Assembly: GCF_001457415.1 (NCBI RefSeq)
Contig: NZ_LN881720.1
Coordinates: forward strand, 182,109-246,108
Length of the DNA: 64,000 nt
Source of the DNA: Gorillibacterium timonense
GTDB taxonomy: Bacteria > Bacillota > Bacilli > Paenibacillales > NBRC-103111
Reading direction: 5' to 3'
The stretch's first letter is position 1, and each line of letters opens with the position of its first letter. Shown in pieces: positions 1-9,737 of the stretch. Under the pieces are notes generated by a model, which made no database searches, was not told where the DNA came from, and saw only the letters and a program-made list of their open reading frames with translations. The translations under genes and the position numbers were made by a program.

Positions 1-353
1 CTCATTGGAAGCTGGGGCATCTCAAGATCCGAACGGGAGTCATGCTGCTTATTCTTGGAGTGCTTCTTCCCGTTGTCGCGCTTGGCCTTGTGCCGGCAGA
101 ACGGATCGGTTGGCAGGCTCTCCTCACGGCGGCTTTCTTGCTGCTCTATCTGGCGATTCAATTGAAAGGGTTGCGCGGCTGGTTTGAACATGAGGCGGAC
201 CGGTACGTTCTGGGGGCTGGTGTACCTGCCGAGACCTATTTAACGGCCCTTGCGGTTATCGAGCAAGGAAGCGGCCGAAATCCCGATTCCGTCCGGCCGT
301 CTCTTGCCGCGCGAATGAAGCGAATCCATGAGTGGAAGCCCACATCGGCTTGA
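1..353 (+). CDS. M48-like metallopeptidase, C-terminal fragment
   Basis: The frame is open to the left edge, so only the last part of the protein (about 116 residues) is present. It shows one or two hydrophobic membrane segments (roughly LILGVLLPVVALGLV and LLTAAFLLLYLAI) followed by FEHEADRYVLGAG. That motif is the usual context of the third zinc ligand, a glutamate, in M48 (HtpX/Ste24-type) membrane proteases. The tail, RPSLAARMKRI, resembles the 'HPS...RI' end of the same family. The HExxH motif would lie upstream of the window, so catalytic competence cannot be judged. Confidence 0.6.
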   Translation, partial: HWKLGHLKIRTGVMLLILGVLLPVVALGLVPAERIGWQALLTAAFLLLYLAIQLKGLRGWFEHEADRYVLGAGVPAETYLTALAVIEQGSGRNPDSVRPSLAARMKRIHEWKPTSA

Positions 354-424
354 AAGCACGTCCTGGCGGGAATTATGACGCTAAGGTTCGGGGTTGCATA
401 CCGGACGTCCGCATGTGCGGGCTT

Positions 425-1204
425 TCAATTCCCTGCCGGTTTCGATTCCTTGTGGCGCATAAGCTCGGATACCGTGACGAAGCGGTACCCGCGATTGGAG
501 AGCTCCGGCAGTATCTTTTGCAGAGCCGCTGCCGTCTGGCTCTTTCCCTCGACGTGATCATGGAACAGGATGATGTCGCCATTGCGCGCATTGGTCAGCA
601 CCTTACGGATGATCTTCTCCGTTCCGGGACGGTTCCAATCCTCCGTATCCTGGTGCCAGGACCACAGCACGGTCTTGTAACCGGCCTGCTTCGCTCCATC
701 CACGACAGCTTGTCCGTAGTAGCCTCCGGGCGGACGAAACAGAACGGGCTTTTGCCCGGTTGCGCGCAGGATCGCTTCATCGGTGCGGGTGATCTCGGAG
801 TTCAGAACCTCGCGAGTGATGGGACGGTTGAAATAGCGGTGAGTGTACGTATGGTTGGCGATCTCATGGCCCTCCAACACTTCCCGGGCGGCGAGCTCCG
901 GGTACTGCTCGACTTTTTTGCCGAGGACGAAAAAGGTGGCCTTCGCCTGATACTGGCTCAGAAGGTCGAGAATCAGCGGAGTTTCCTCGGGATCGGGACC
1001 GTCGTCGAACGTGAGGGCGATGAGCTTCTCGGTCATCGGAACCTCCCAGACGATATCGCCGCGAGCTTCGTAATAATCGCGTCCTCTGGTTGGAGTGAAG
1101 GATGAGCTTGAAGCGGCAGCCGGGGGGAGGCCCGAGCCGATCAGGAGAAGGACGATGACGATCAAGGTGATACTTGTGTAGACACGAGGCTTTGCCCATT
1201 TCAT
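425..1204 (-). CDS. Secreted polysaccharide deacetylase (NodB/CE4 family)
   Basis: A 259-residue protein that probably removes acetyl groups from cell-wall N-acetyl sugars outside the membrane. An N-terminal hydrophobic segment (about residues 10-30) serves as signal peptide or anchor. The NodB domain follows, with TFDDGP at 65-70 (catalytic base and metal Asp), the metal-binding HTYTH at about 118-122 and RPPGGYYG at about 157-164. The ATG at 1204 was chosen over the upstream start because AAAGGAG precedes it at good spacing. Its upstream region coincides with a degenerate copy of the 99-bp palindromic repeat. The family (PdaA/PdaB-like) is clear, but the exact substrate is not. Confidence 0.9.
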   Translation of the reverse strand: MKWAKPRVYTSITLIVIVLLLIGSGLPPAAASSSSFTPTRGRDYYEARGDIVWEVPMTEKLIALTFDDGPDPEETPLILDLLSQYQAKATFFVLGKKVEQYPELAAREVLEGHEIANHTYTHRYFNRPITREVLNSEITRTDEAILRATGQKPVLFRPPGGYYGQAVVDGAKQAGYKTVLWSWHQDTEDWNRPGTEKIIRKVLTNARNGDIILFHDHVEGKSQTAAALQKILPELSNRGYRFVTVSELMRHKESKPAGN

Positions 1205-1224
1205 GGGGGATTGACACTCCTTTC

Positions 1225-1299
1225 GAAAATAGCGGTACCCGTTCCCATGCCGATCGACGCCGGTTCTTGTCCATACGATCAAGGATGACAGAGTACTAG
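1225..1299 (+). repeat. Degenerate copy of the 99-bp palindromic repeat
   Basis: The right half of the dispersed element is recognisable here: CCCATGCCGATCGACGCCGG, then TCCATACGATCAAGG, then the right terminus GATGACAGAGTACTAG. The left terminus is not recognisable. The copy lies in the 5' region of the minus-strand deacetylase gene. Confidence 0.6.
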
Positions 1300-1407
1300 T
1301 TTTCCCATCGCCGCCTCCTGCATGCCTGACGGTAATTTCCAGATTCCCGTTTCCTCTTTAGGCTAAAGCTATCATCGTGTTTTCTACGCGATGAGGAGGA
1401 ACGAGTG

Positions 1408-2199
1408 ATGAACAAGCTCGGCTTGGTTTTGGCGGTCGCAATCGGTTTGGGCTGGAGCCTGAATGCGACGGCGGCTGAAAGGAGAAACGCTCCCGAAGGC
1501 GAAACGCCGGCATCCGGCAAAGCGGCAGCCATTGTGATCGACGACTTCGGCAATGGGATGGACGGGACGGAGCAGATGATGAATTTACCATTCCCCATTA
1601 CGGTGGCGGTCATGCCCTTTTTGCCTACGACGGAGAAGGACGCGGAAGAAGCGTATTACAAAGGACATGAAGTGATCGTTCACATGCCCATGGAGCCGTT
1701 TACTGGACGAAAAAGCTGGCTGGGTCCCGGTGCGGTCACATGTGACCTGACGGACGAGCAGATTCGCGAGCGGGTGCGGGCAGCGATCGACAATGTTCCG
1801 CACGCAGTCGGGATAAGCAATCACATGGGCTCAAAGGCGACGTCAAGCGAACGGGTGATGGAGAATGTTCTCGCCGTTTGCCGGGAGCGGGGGCTGTATT
1901 TTTTGGACAGCCATACGAATTATCGCAGTGTCGTCGGCAAAACAGCTCGGAGAATGGGCGTTCAAAGTACCGACAATCAGCTTTTTCTCGATGACGTGAA
2001 GGATTCAGCGTTGATTCGCAAACAGCTCCAGCTCTTCGGCAAGCTTGTAGAAGAGCAAGGGACGGGGATTGCCATCGGCCATGTTGGGACAGGCGGCCAA
2101 AAAACAGCGGAAGCGGTAAAGGAAGCTCCCCAGGTGATGCCGGGAGTTCGGTTCCTTCGGATGTCCGAAATGTTGAAGATGCGGGGGCTGGAGAACTAA
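1408..2199 (+). CDS. Divergent polysaccharide deacetylase family protein (YibQ-like)
   Basis: A 263-residue protein with a short signal peptide (about residues 1-22, ending ATAAE). A divergent deacetylase domain follows: AIVIDDFGNG at about 41-50, EVIVHMPMEP, GISNHMGS and LYFLDSHTNYRSV. These motifs mark the divergent polysaccharide deacetylase (YibQ/DUF610) branch, in which the metal ligands sit in DDFG and HMGS. GAGGAGGA ends 7 bases before ATG 1408; the adjoining GTG at 1405 would be too close. It is divergent from the CE4 gene at 425-1204. The pairing suggests a shared role in envelope polysaccharide remodelling, but that is inference. Confidence 0.85.
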   Translation: MNKLGLVLAVAIGLGWSLNATAAERRNAPEGETPASGKAAAIVIDDFGNGMDGTEQMMNLPFPITVAVMPFLPTTEKDAEEAYYKGHEVIVHMPMEPFTGRKSWLGPGAVTCDLTDEQIRERVRAAIDNVPHAVGISNHMGSKATSSERVMENVLAVCRERGLYFLDSHTNYRSVVGKTARRMGVQSTDNQLFLDDVKDSALIRKQLQLFGKLVEEQGTGIAIGHVGTGGQKTAEAVKEAPQVMPGVRFLRMSEMLKMRGLEN

Positions 2200-2314
2200 T
2201 ACATGGAGAACGAAAGCGCGGTCAATTTAAGTCGCGTGGATAGGAGCCAGCGAGAGGCCATCGCCGATCGTTACGGGAAGGGTGCGGAAGCAACGGTTTG
2301 AGCCGAGCGTACTC

Positions 2315-2412
2315 GTACGCTGTCAGCCCAGCCCTAATCGTGTGGGTATGAATCGTAGTCATTGGGTAGGGGAAGCTCTACGGAGAGCACGGTTATTAAG
2401 CTGACAACATAC
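2315..2412 (-). repeat. 99-bp palindromic repeat, reverse orientation
   Basis: On the minus strand the element starts near GTATGTTGTCAGCTT and continues through CCCCTACCCAATGACTACG and ATTCATACCCACACGATTAG. It ends at GGCTGACAGCGTAC. It is full-length but diverged, and lies between the divergent deacetylase and argC. Confidence 0.75.
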
Positions 2413-2605
2413 TTGGTGATACTGGAGGCTCCCCGGAATTATTAGTGAACAAGGCTCTTCTCCCCGCTATCGGGCGAAGGGCTTTATTCGCTGTATGCAA
2501 ACGATTGATGCAGAAGAGCGGAGGGTGCAAGAGAAAGAATGCGGTGAAAATCACTGTTGTATCGCAATATGCGGCTGGGGAGCCGGGTATGACTTGAAAT
2601 ATAGC

Positions 2606-2635
2606 ATTGAATTATCATGCATAGAAACGTATAAT
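2606..2635 (+). promoter_or_regulatory. argC promoter overlapped by an ArgR (ARG box) operator
   Basis: TTGAAT at 2607-2612 and TATAAT at 2630-2635 are separated by 17 bases, a good sigma-A promoter about 45 bases before argC. The 18-mer ATTGAATTATCATGCATA at 2606-2623 agrees at 16 of 18 positions with the general ArgR/AhrC half-box pattern WNTGAATWWWWATTCANW. It covers the -35 and spacer, as expected for an arginine-responsive repressor. The 2200-2600 spacer otherwise holds only one repeat copy. Confidence 0.75.
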
Positions 2636-2677
2636 AATACATATGTTTTTGCGATCGGATGGGAAGGAGAGAGGATC

Positions 2678-3727
2678 ATGGCGGAAAAAATCAAGGCTGC
2701 CATCGTGGGGGCAACGGGATATGGCGGGGGGGGGCTTGTGCGAATTCTGCTTCGGCACCCGCATGCGGAGCTTTCGGCTGTTGTTTCGTCCTCCTCGGTC
2801 GGAGCGTCGCTTACCGAGAGCTTTCCCCACTTGGCAGGTCTGGCTGAGCTGGAGCTCGGTGCCATTGACCCGGAGCTGATCCGCAAGAAGGCGGATGTCG
2901 TCTTCACGGCTACCCCTCATGGAGTGAGCAGCACGCTTGTTCCGCAGCTTTTGGATGCCGGGCTCAAGGTGATCGACTTGTCCGGGGACTTGAGGCTGAA
3001 GGACGGCGAAGACTATAAGAAGTGGTACGGAAAAGAACCTGCGGCGAATGAATACCTGGAGGAAGCCGTCTATGGGCTTGCCGAGGTAAGCGGGAAGGAA
3101 GTGGAGGGCAAGCGGCTCATTTCCAATCCCGGCTGCTATCCAACGGCCACTCTGCTTGGTTTGATACCAGCGCTTGCCGCTGGCTGGATCGATCCCGATT
3201 CGATCATCATCGACGCGAAGTCGGGCGTATCCGGGGCTGGGCGCGGCTTTTCGCTTTCTTCGCATTATGCAGAAATCAATGATAACATGAAGCCATACAA
3301 GCTGGGCAAGCACCAGCACACGCCTGAGATCGAACAGGCGCTAAGCCTTTGTGCGGGCCGGGATGTAGCCGTCACCTTTACGACTCATCTCGCTCCGATG
3401 ACTCGAGGAATTCTGAGCACCATGTATGCCAAGCTGACGGATGATCGGACGGTTGAGGAATTCATTGCCCAGTACCGCAGCTATTACGAAGGAAGGCCTT
3501 TTGTCCGCATTCGGCCCGCTGGACAGTGGCCGGCGTCGAAGGAGGTGGCCGGGTCCAACTATTGCGATATCGGCTTCTCCGTCGATGAACGGACTCATCG
3601 CGTGACCATCGTGTCGGTCATCGACAATCTGGTGAAGGGTGCCGCCGGTCAGGCGGTGCAGAATTTAAACCTGATGATGGGCTGGGAAGAGACTGCCGGT
3701 CTGGAATTCTCGCCGTTGTATCCTTGA
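2678..3727 (+). CDS. argC: N-acetyl-gamma-glutamyl-phosphate reductase
   Basis: ArgC reduces N-acetylglutamyl-phosphate to the semialdehyde with NADPH, the third step towards ornithine. The protein has 349 residues, normal for the family. The Rossmann motif GATGYGGGG is at about 11-19 and the catalytic cysteine is Cys153 in SNPGCYPT. HLAPMTRGIL is also conserved. The open frame extends about 60 codons upstream, but ATG 2678 has GGAAGGAGAG before it and begins directly at the nucleotide-binding strand. A nine-G run at 2726-2734 encodes the Gly run and is a possible slippage site. It is the first gene of the arg cluster. Confidence 0.96.
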   Translation: MAEKIKAAIVGATGYGGGGLVRILLRHPHAELSAVVSSSSVGASLTESFPHLAGLAELELGAIDPELIRKKADVVFTATPHGVSSTLVPQLLDAGLKVIDLSGDLRLKDGEDYKKWYGKEPAANEYLEEAVYGLAEVSGKEVEGKRLISNPGCYPTATLLGLIPALAAGWIDPDSIIIDAKSGVSGAGRGFSLSSHYAEINDNMKPYKLGKHQHTPEIEQALSLCAGRDVAVTFTTHLAPMTRGILSTMYAKLTDDRTVEEFIAQYRSYYEGRPFVRIRPAGQWPASKEVAGSNYCDIGFSVDERTHRVTIVSVIDNLVKGAAGQAVQNLNLMMGWEETAGLEFSPLYP

Positions 3728-3759
3728 ACTCGTGCTGATCGAACAGCGGAATCTATGAA

Positions 3760-5007
3760 ATGATAGGAATGGTGCGAAGCGTTATGAATTCATCCTTTGT
3801 TGTTCTCCCTGGTGGGACTATCACCACGCCCAAAGGCTTTCAAGCCGGAGGACTGCATGCCGGTCTTAAGAAGACCGAGCGCCGCGACCTCGGCATTCTC
3901 TACTGTGAGGTTCCGGCAGCCGCTGCAGCGGTCTATACCCTGAACGTGTTCCAAGCGGCGCCGCTAAAGGTAACGCGGGACAGCATCGCGGCAGGGGCTG
4001 GCAAGCTCCAGGCGCTGGTCGTCAACAGCGGCAACGCCAACGCCTGCACGGGCGAGCAGGGTGAAGCCGATGCCCGCGCCATGCGGCACCTCACCGCCGA
4101 CGCGCTCAGCATCGCCGAGACATTGGTCGGCGTCGCCTCCACCGGAGTGATCGGCGAGCCTTTGCCGATGGCGAAGGTGGAGCGCGGCATCGCCGGGCTC
4201 CCGGCCGCACTGGCCGCGAACAGCGGCGATGATTTCTGCGAGGCGATCATGACGACCGACCTCGTGCAGAAATCGCTTTGCGTTCGCGTCGAGACCTCGG
4301 CCGGACCCGTTCATATCGCGGGAGCGGCGAAGGGCTCCGGCATGATCCATCCGAATATGGCGACGATGCTCGGCTTCATCACGACGGATGCTCTGGTGAC
4401 GAGCGCCGACCTTCAAGGCCTGCTCTCGGAAGCGACGGATGCTTCCTTTAATATGATCACCGTGGACGGCGATACGTCTACCAATGATATGGTTGTGGCA
4501 ATGGCGAGCGGACTTGCCGGCGGCAGCGAGCTTCATCCTGGACATCCGGACTGGAAGGCATTTGCCGACGGCTTCGGCTATGTGGCGGAGTACTTGGCCA
4601 AAGCCATCGCTCGAGATGGCGAAGGCGCGACGAAGCTGGTGGAAGTGCATGTGGCCGGAGCGGTGAACGAAGCGGCGGCGCGGGCCATCGCCAAGACGGT
4701 CGTCGGCTCCAGCCTGGTCAAGTCGGCCTGCTACGGAGCGGACGCCAACTGGGGACGTATCGTGGCGGCTGTCGGCCGGGCCGGTCAGCCGGTCAATCCC
4801 GATACCGTGGATGTCCGCCTGGGAGATTTTCTCGTCCTGGAGGGCTCCCGTCCCGTTCCGTTCGATGATCCGGCGGCTACGGAGTATTTGAAGGGAACCG
4901 AGGTTCAAATCGTGGTCAACCTGCACATGGGCACGGCCAGCGCCACCGCCTGGGGCTGCGATCTGACCTATGAATATGTACGCATCAATGCGGCGTATCG
5001 GACTTAA
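3760..5007 (+). CDS. argJ: Bifunctional ornithine acetyltransferase / N-acetylglutamate synthase
   Basis: ArgJ transfers the acetyl group from N-acetylornithine to glutamate. In bifunctional forms it also makes N-acetylglutamate from acetyl-CoA, which would explain the absence of argA here. The protein has 415 residues. The autoproteolysis site HPNMATMLGF is present, with Thr202 as the expected new N-terminus and nucleophile of the beta chain. NSGNANACTG (oxyanion region) and the GADANWGRI stretch are also conserved. The start is uncertain: ATG 3760, 3769 and 3784 are all in frame and no strong ribosome site decides between them. Whether it is mono- or bifunctional is inferred from pathway context. 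Confidence 0.95.
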   Translation: MIGMVRSVMNSSFVVLPGGTITTPKGFQAGGLHAGLKKTERRDLGILYCEVPAAAAAVYTLNVFQAAPLKVTRDSIAAGAGKLQALVVNSGNANACTGEQGEADARAMRHLTADALSIAETLVGVASTGVIGEPLPMAKVERGIAGLPAALAANSGDDFCEAIMTTDLVQKSLCVRVETSAGPVHIAGAAKGSGMIHPNMATMLGFITTDALVTSADLQGLLSEATDASFNMITVDGDTSTNDMVVAMASGLAGGSELHPGHPDWKAFADGFGYVAEYLAKAIARDGEGATKLVEVHVAGAVNEAAARAIAKTVVGSSLVKSACYGADANWGRIVAAVGRAGQPVNPDTVDVRLGDFLVLEGSRPVPFDDPAATEYLKGTEVQIVVNLHMGTASATAWGCDLTYEYVRINAAYRT

Positions 5008-5027
5008 GCCGGAGGAGGCCTGTTTGG

Positions 5028-5831
5028 ATGGGCGGAACGATGGAACAATCCTTTGTCATCAAATGCGGCGGGAGCACGCTTGCGGCGTTGCCGGATTCTT
5101 TCTATACGGATTTGCGGCTCCTGCTTGAAGAAGGCTGGTCACCGGTCATTGTGCACGGCGGCGGACCGGCGATCAACGAGACCCTGACGAAGCTGGGGAT
5201 TGAAAGCCGCTTCGAAGGCGGGCTTCGCGTGACGAGCGAGGAAGTGCTGGACGTGGTGGAGATGGTGCTGTCCGGCAAGATCAACAAGGAGATCGTCCGC
5301 AGGCTGCAGGCGGCGGGAGCTCCGGCCGTCGGGCTGTCCGGCGTGGACGGCGGTCTGATCGAGGCGGTTCCCGTGGAAAATGCGGACCGGGTCGGCCTCG
5401 TGGGCGATGTCGTCAGCGTCAACGGAACCTTGCTCGGAGGAATCGCCAAGCTCGGCTACATTCCGGTGGTGTCTCCGGTCGGGCTCGACGCGAATGGAGC
5501 GGGGCGCTATAACATCAACGCCGATACCGCTGCGGGCGCGGTCGCTTCGGCGCTCGGTGCAGCCAAGCTGATTGTCGTGACGGACGTGCCGGGCATTCTA
5601 AAAGAAACGGAAAAGGGCAAGCAAGTGATTCCGGAGGCAGCGGAAGCGGATATTCGCGCGATGATCGCTTCGGGCGAAATCTACGGCGGAATGATTCCGA
5701 AGGTCCAAGCCGCACTCGCCTGCCTAAACGGCAATGTACGCGAGGTCGTCATCGTCGACGGCTCCGTCCCGGATGTTCTGCGACGAACTTTGCTCGCCGG
5801 AGATACCGGAACCCGAATTGTTCGCGACTAA
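5028..5831 (+). CDS. argB: Acetylglutamate kinase
   Basis: ArgB phosphorylates N-acetylglutamate, step two of the acetylated ornithine route. The protein has 267 residues with the amino-acid kinase fold: FVIKCGGS near the N-terminus, VHGGGPAIN, GLSGVDGG, and NINADTAAGAVASAL near the ATP site. CGGAGGAGG lies about 10 bases before ATG 5028. The N-terminus is short and lacks the extra helix seen in arginine-inhibited kinases, so direct feedback inhibition by arginine looks unlikely (inference from family knowledge). It sits 20 bases after argJ, consistent with one operon. Confidence 0.96.
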   Translation: MGGTMEQSFVIKCGGSTLAALPDSFYTDLRLLLEEGWSPVIVHGGGPAINETLTKLGIESRFEGGLRVTSEEVLDVVEMVLSGKINKEIVRRLQAAGAPAVGLSGVDGGLIEAVPVENADRVGLVGDVVSVNGTLLGGIAKLGYIPVVSPVGLDANGAGRYNINADTAAGAVASALGAAKLIVVTDVPGILKETEKGKQVIPEAAEADIRAMIASGEIYGGMIPKVQAALACLNGNVREVVIVDGSVPDVLRRTLLAGDTGTRIVRD

Positions 5832-5858
5832 CAAAAACCATGAAATGGAGTGAGAAGG

Positions 5859-7052
5859 ATGGCTGAACCCGTAAGTGCGCTTTTTAACACGTATGCCCGT
5901 TTTCCCATTACCCTAGTGAGAGGCGACGGAACGAGGTTGTATGATGATACTGGCAAGGAGTATCTCGACTTCATGGCCGGACTCGCGGTGACCAGTCTCG
6001 GGCATGCCCCGCAGGTGGTCAAGGAGCGTCTCGTGGCCCAGCTCGACGAGCTGTGGCATTGCAGCAACCTGTTCAGCCATCCGAATCAGGAAAAGCTGGC
6101 GCAGCTGCTCACCGAGAACAGCAGCGCGGACGCCGTATTCTTCTGCAACAGCGGAGCGGAAGCCAACGAAGCCGCCATCAAGCTGGCACGGCGCTATCAT
6201 TCGAAGGTGGTCGGCACTGGGAAGTTCGAGATCATCACCTTCCACCAGTCCTTCCATGGGCGCACGCTCGCCACGCTGACGGCGACCGGGCAGGACAAGG
6301 TGAAGGATGGGTATTTGCCGCTGCCGGAAGGCTTCGTTCATGCCCCCTTCAATGATGTAGAAGCGTTGGAGGGCTACATCACGGATAAAACCTGTGCAAT
6401 CATGCTGGAGATGATTCAGGCGGAGGGCGGAATCCTGGAGGCGGAGCCTGCATTCGTCCAAGAGATCGTGCGGCTGTGCAAGAAGCATGACCTCCTGCTC
6501 ATCGTGGACGAGGTGCAGACGGGGATGGGGCGCACGGGCAAGCTGTTCGCTCACCAGCATTATGGTATCGAGCCGGATATCTTCACGCTCGCCAAAGCGC
6601 TCGCTAGCGGCTTCCCGATGGGGGCCATGCTCGGCAAGGAGAAGCTGAAGGCAGCCTTCACGCCGGGCAGCCACGCCAGCACCTTCGGCGGCACGCCCAT
6701 CGCTACTGCGGCGGCAATCGCTACCGTCGAGACGATGCTGGCCGATAAGCTGCCAGAGCGTGCGGCTGAGCTGGGCGATTACCTGATCGGCAAGCTGGAA
6801 GAGAGCTTGGCCGGCAACGCCTACGTGAAAGTGATTCGCGGCAAGGGACTTATCATCGGCATCGAATGCGCAGCTCCGGTCGCGGAGGATGTGGCGGCGA
6901 TCCACAAGCAGGGCCTTCTGGTCGTATCGGCGGGACCGAACGTGATCCGGCTTCTGCCGTCGCTCATCATCACCAAGGACGACATCGACCAAGCGGTTGA
7001 GATCATCGCAGGTGTGCTCGCTGGACACAAGACGGTGGCAAGCGGCGTTTAA
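5859..7052 (+). CDS. argD: Acetylornithine aminotransferase
   Basis: A PLP-dependent class III aminotransferase that converts N-acetylglutamate semialdehyde to N-acetylornithine. It has 397 residues. FCNSGAEANEAAIKLAR, FHGRTLATL, LIVDEVQTGMGRTG and the Schiff-base lysine in FTLAKALASGFPMG are all present. ATG 5859 follows GGAG at about nine bases; the upstream GTG 5850 is less well placed. It begins 27 bases after argB. Acetylornithine and succinyl-diaminopimelate transaminase activities overlap in this family, but the gene order makes the arginine role firm. Confidence 0.95.
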   Translation: MAEPVSALFNTYARFPITLVRGDGTRLYDDTGKEYLDFMAGLAVTSLGHAPQVVKERLVAQLDELWHCSNLFSHPNQEKLAQLLTENSSADAVFFCNSGAEANEAAIKLARRYHSKVVGTGKFEIITFHQSFHGRTLATLTATGQDKVKDGYLPLPEGFVHAPFNDVEALEGYITDKTCAIMLEMIQAEGGILEAEPAFVQEIVRLCKKHDLLLIVDEVQTGMGRTGKLFAHQHYGIEPDIFTLAKALASGFPMGAMLGKEKLKAAFTPGSHASTFGGTPIATAAAIATVETMLADKLPERAAELGDYLIGKLEESLAGNAYVKVIRGKGLIIGIECAAPVAEDVAAIHKQGLLVVSAGPNVIRLLPSLIITKDDIDQAVEIIAGVLAGHKTVASGV

Positions 7053-7102
7053 GGGTCGGCACAAGCCTAATCTGATGGTAGGGCAGGGCAAGAAGGCCAT
7101 AG

Positions 7103-7132
7103 CGCAGACACACGATTAGGGCTGACAGCGTA
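7103..7132 (+). repeat. Right-end fragment of the 99-bp palindromic repeat
   Basis: GCAGACACACGATTAGGGC and then GCTGACAGCGTAC match the right terminus of the dispersed element almost exactly. The sequence to the left is too diverged to align. It lies in the 245-bp spacer between argD and argF. Confidence 0.65.
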
Positions 7133-7297
7133 CGGGGAGCAGTTGTACGGTGCGGTTTTCAGCCCAGCTGCATGAGTCATTTTGCGCGATTGGACGATGC
7201 GAGCGGATCCTTTTCGGATACGGGTCTTTCGGAAGAGAGGAACCGGAGCTTTTTTGATAACTAATCATTCTGTACAATAGAGGAGCGGAACTGTCGC

Positions 7298-8248
7298 ATG
7301 ATAGCGGACCAATTGGAATCCCTCGGCATGAAGGGGCGGGATTTTCTCGGCCTCGCCGACTATACGCCGGATGAGATCCGGAAGCTGATCGATCTCGGCA
7401 TCGAGCTGAAGAACTTGAATAAGGCGGGGAAAGCGTACCGCCCGCTTGAAGGCAAGACCCTCGGCATGATCTTTGAAAAATCGTCGACGCGCACCCGGGT
7501 TTCTTTTGAAGTGGGGATGTACCAATTGGGCGGGCATGCGCTGTTTCTGTCTCGCAACGATCTGCAGATCGGACGAGGCGAGATTATTTCGGACACGGCG
7601 GGCGTACTCTCTCGTTATCTGGACGGCATCATGATCCGCACGTTCGCGCATCAGATTATTCTCGATCTGGCGGAGCATTCCTCCGTTCCGGTCATTAACG
7701 CACTGACGGACTATTCCCATCCTTGCCAGGCGCTCGCGGATTACATGACCGTGCTTGAGCACAAGGGCAAGCTCGCCGGGCTGAAGATCGCCTTCATCGG
7801 CGACGGTAACAACATGGCCCACTCCTTGATGATCGGCGGCGCGAAGCTCGGGCTTCATGTAGCCATTGCTTCTCCGGACGGCTATCTGCCTGATGCCGGG
7901 GTGCAGCAGGATACTCGTGCGATCGCTGCGGAAACGGGCGGCTCGCTGCTCGTGACTGAGGATGCGCGGGAAGCGATTGCCGATGCCGATATCGTCTACA
8001 CCGATGTGTGGGCGAGCATGGGCTTTGAAGAAGAGCAGAAAATTCGCGAGAAGGCCTTTGCCAATTATCAGGTGAACGAGGAGCTGGCGAAGCTCGCGAA
8101 GCCGGATTATGTCTTCCTGCACTGCCTCCCGGCCCATCGGGGCGAGGAAGTGAGCGCTGGCGTGATCGACAGCAAGCATTCGATCATCTTCGATGAAGCG
8201 GAGAACCGGCTGCACGCGCAGAAGGCGATTATGGCCGCTCTCATGTAG
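7298..8248 (+). CDS. argF: Ornithine carbamoyltransferase
   Basis: ArgF makes citrulline from ornithine and carbamoyl phosphate. It has 316 residues. The carbamoyl-phosphate loop SSTRTR is at 62-67, HPCQALADY at about 141-149 and the ornithine-side motif HCLPAHRGEEV near 270. GAGGAG lies 12 bases before ATG 7298; ATG 7328 is a shorter alternative. No carAB genes occur nearby, so carbamoyl phosphate must come from elsewhere. A TACAAT -10-like hexamer just upstream suggests that argF may have its own start site after the repeat-containing spacer. Confidence 0.96.
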   Translation: MIADQLESLGMKGRDFLGLADYTPDEIRKLIDLGIELKNLNKAGKAYRPLEGKTLGMIFEKSSTRTRVSFEVGMYQLGGHALFLSRNDLQIGRGEIISDTAGVLSRYLDGIMIRTFAHQIILDLAEHSSVPVINALTDYSHPCQALADYMTVLEHKGKLAGLKIAFIGDGNNMAHSLMIGGAKLGLHVAIASPDGYLPDAGVQQDTRAIAAETGGSLLVTEDAREAIADADIVYTDVWASMGFEEEQKIREKAFANYQVNEELAKLAKPDYVFLHCLPAHRGEEVSAGVIDSKHSIIFDEAENRLHAQKAIMAALM

Positions 8249-8280
8249 CGGAAGCAAGCAGAACGATTCATGCAGCCTGC

Positions 8281-8324
8281 GGTGGGGTTCACGCAGCGGA
8301 TTCATGCGGCAGCGTGAACCCACC
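8281..8324 (+). other. Hairpin between argF and argG
   Basis: GGTGGGGTTCACGC at 8281-8294 and GCGTGAACCCACC at 8312-8324 form a long, nearly perfect stem with a 17-base loop. No T tract follows, so it is not a standard terminator. It could be a processing or stability element between the two arg genes. Confidence 0.5.
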
Positions 8325-8389
8325 GGGGGATATTGCCTGAAGCGGGAAGAATAAAGCAAGAAGAGGAATGAGAAAAAGGAGCGAAAAGC

Positions 8390-9634
<1,245 letters not shown>

Positions 9635-9638
9635 GTAG

Positions 9639-9737
9639 CTAGTACGCTGTCAACTCAAAAACTGTGGACTCCGCACAACTTCCCATACCGATGGACGCCG
9701 ATTCATATCCACACGATTAAGGTTGACAGCGTACTAG
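9639..9737 (+). repeat. Full 99-bp palindromic repeat (best copy)
   Basis: CTAGTACGCTGTCAAC at 9639-9654 and GTTGACAGCGTACTAG at 9722-9737 are perfect 16-bp inverted termini. Inside, TGTGGA and TCCACA can form a second stem around the conserved core (CCGCACAACTTCCCATACCG, then GACGCCGATTCATA). It sits between argG and argH. Confidence 0.9.
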
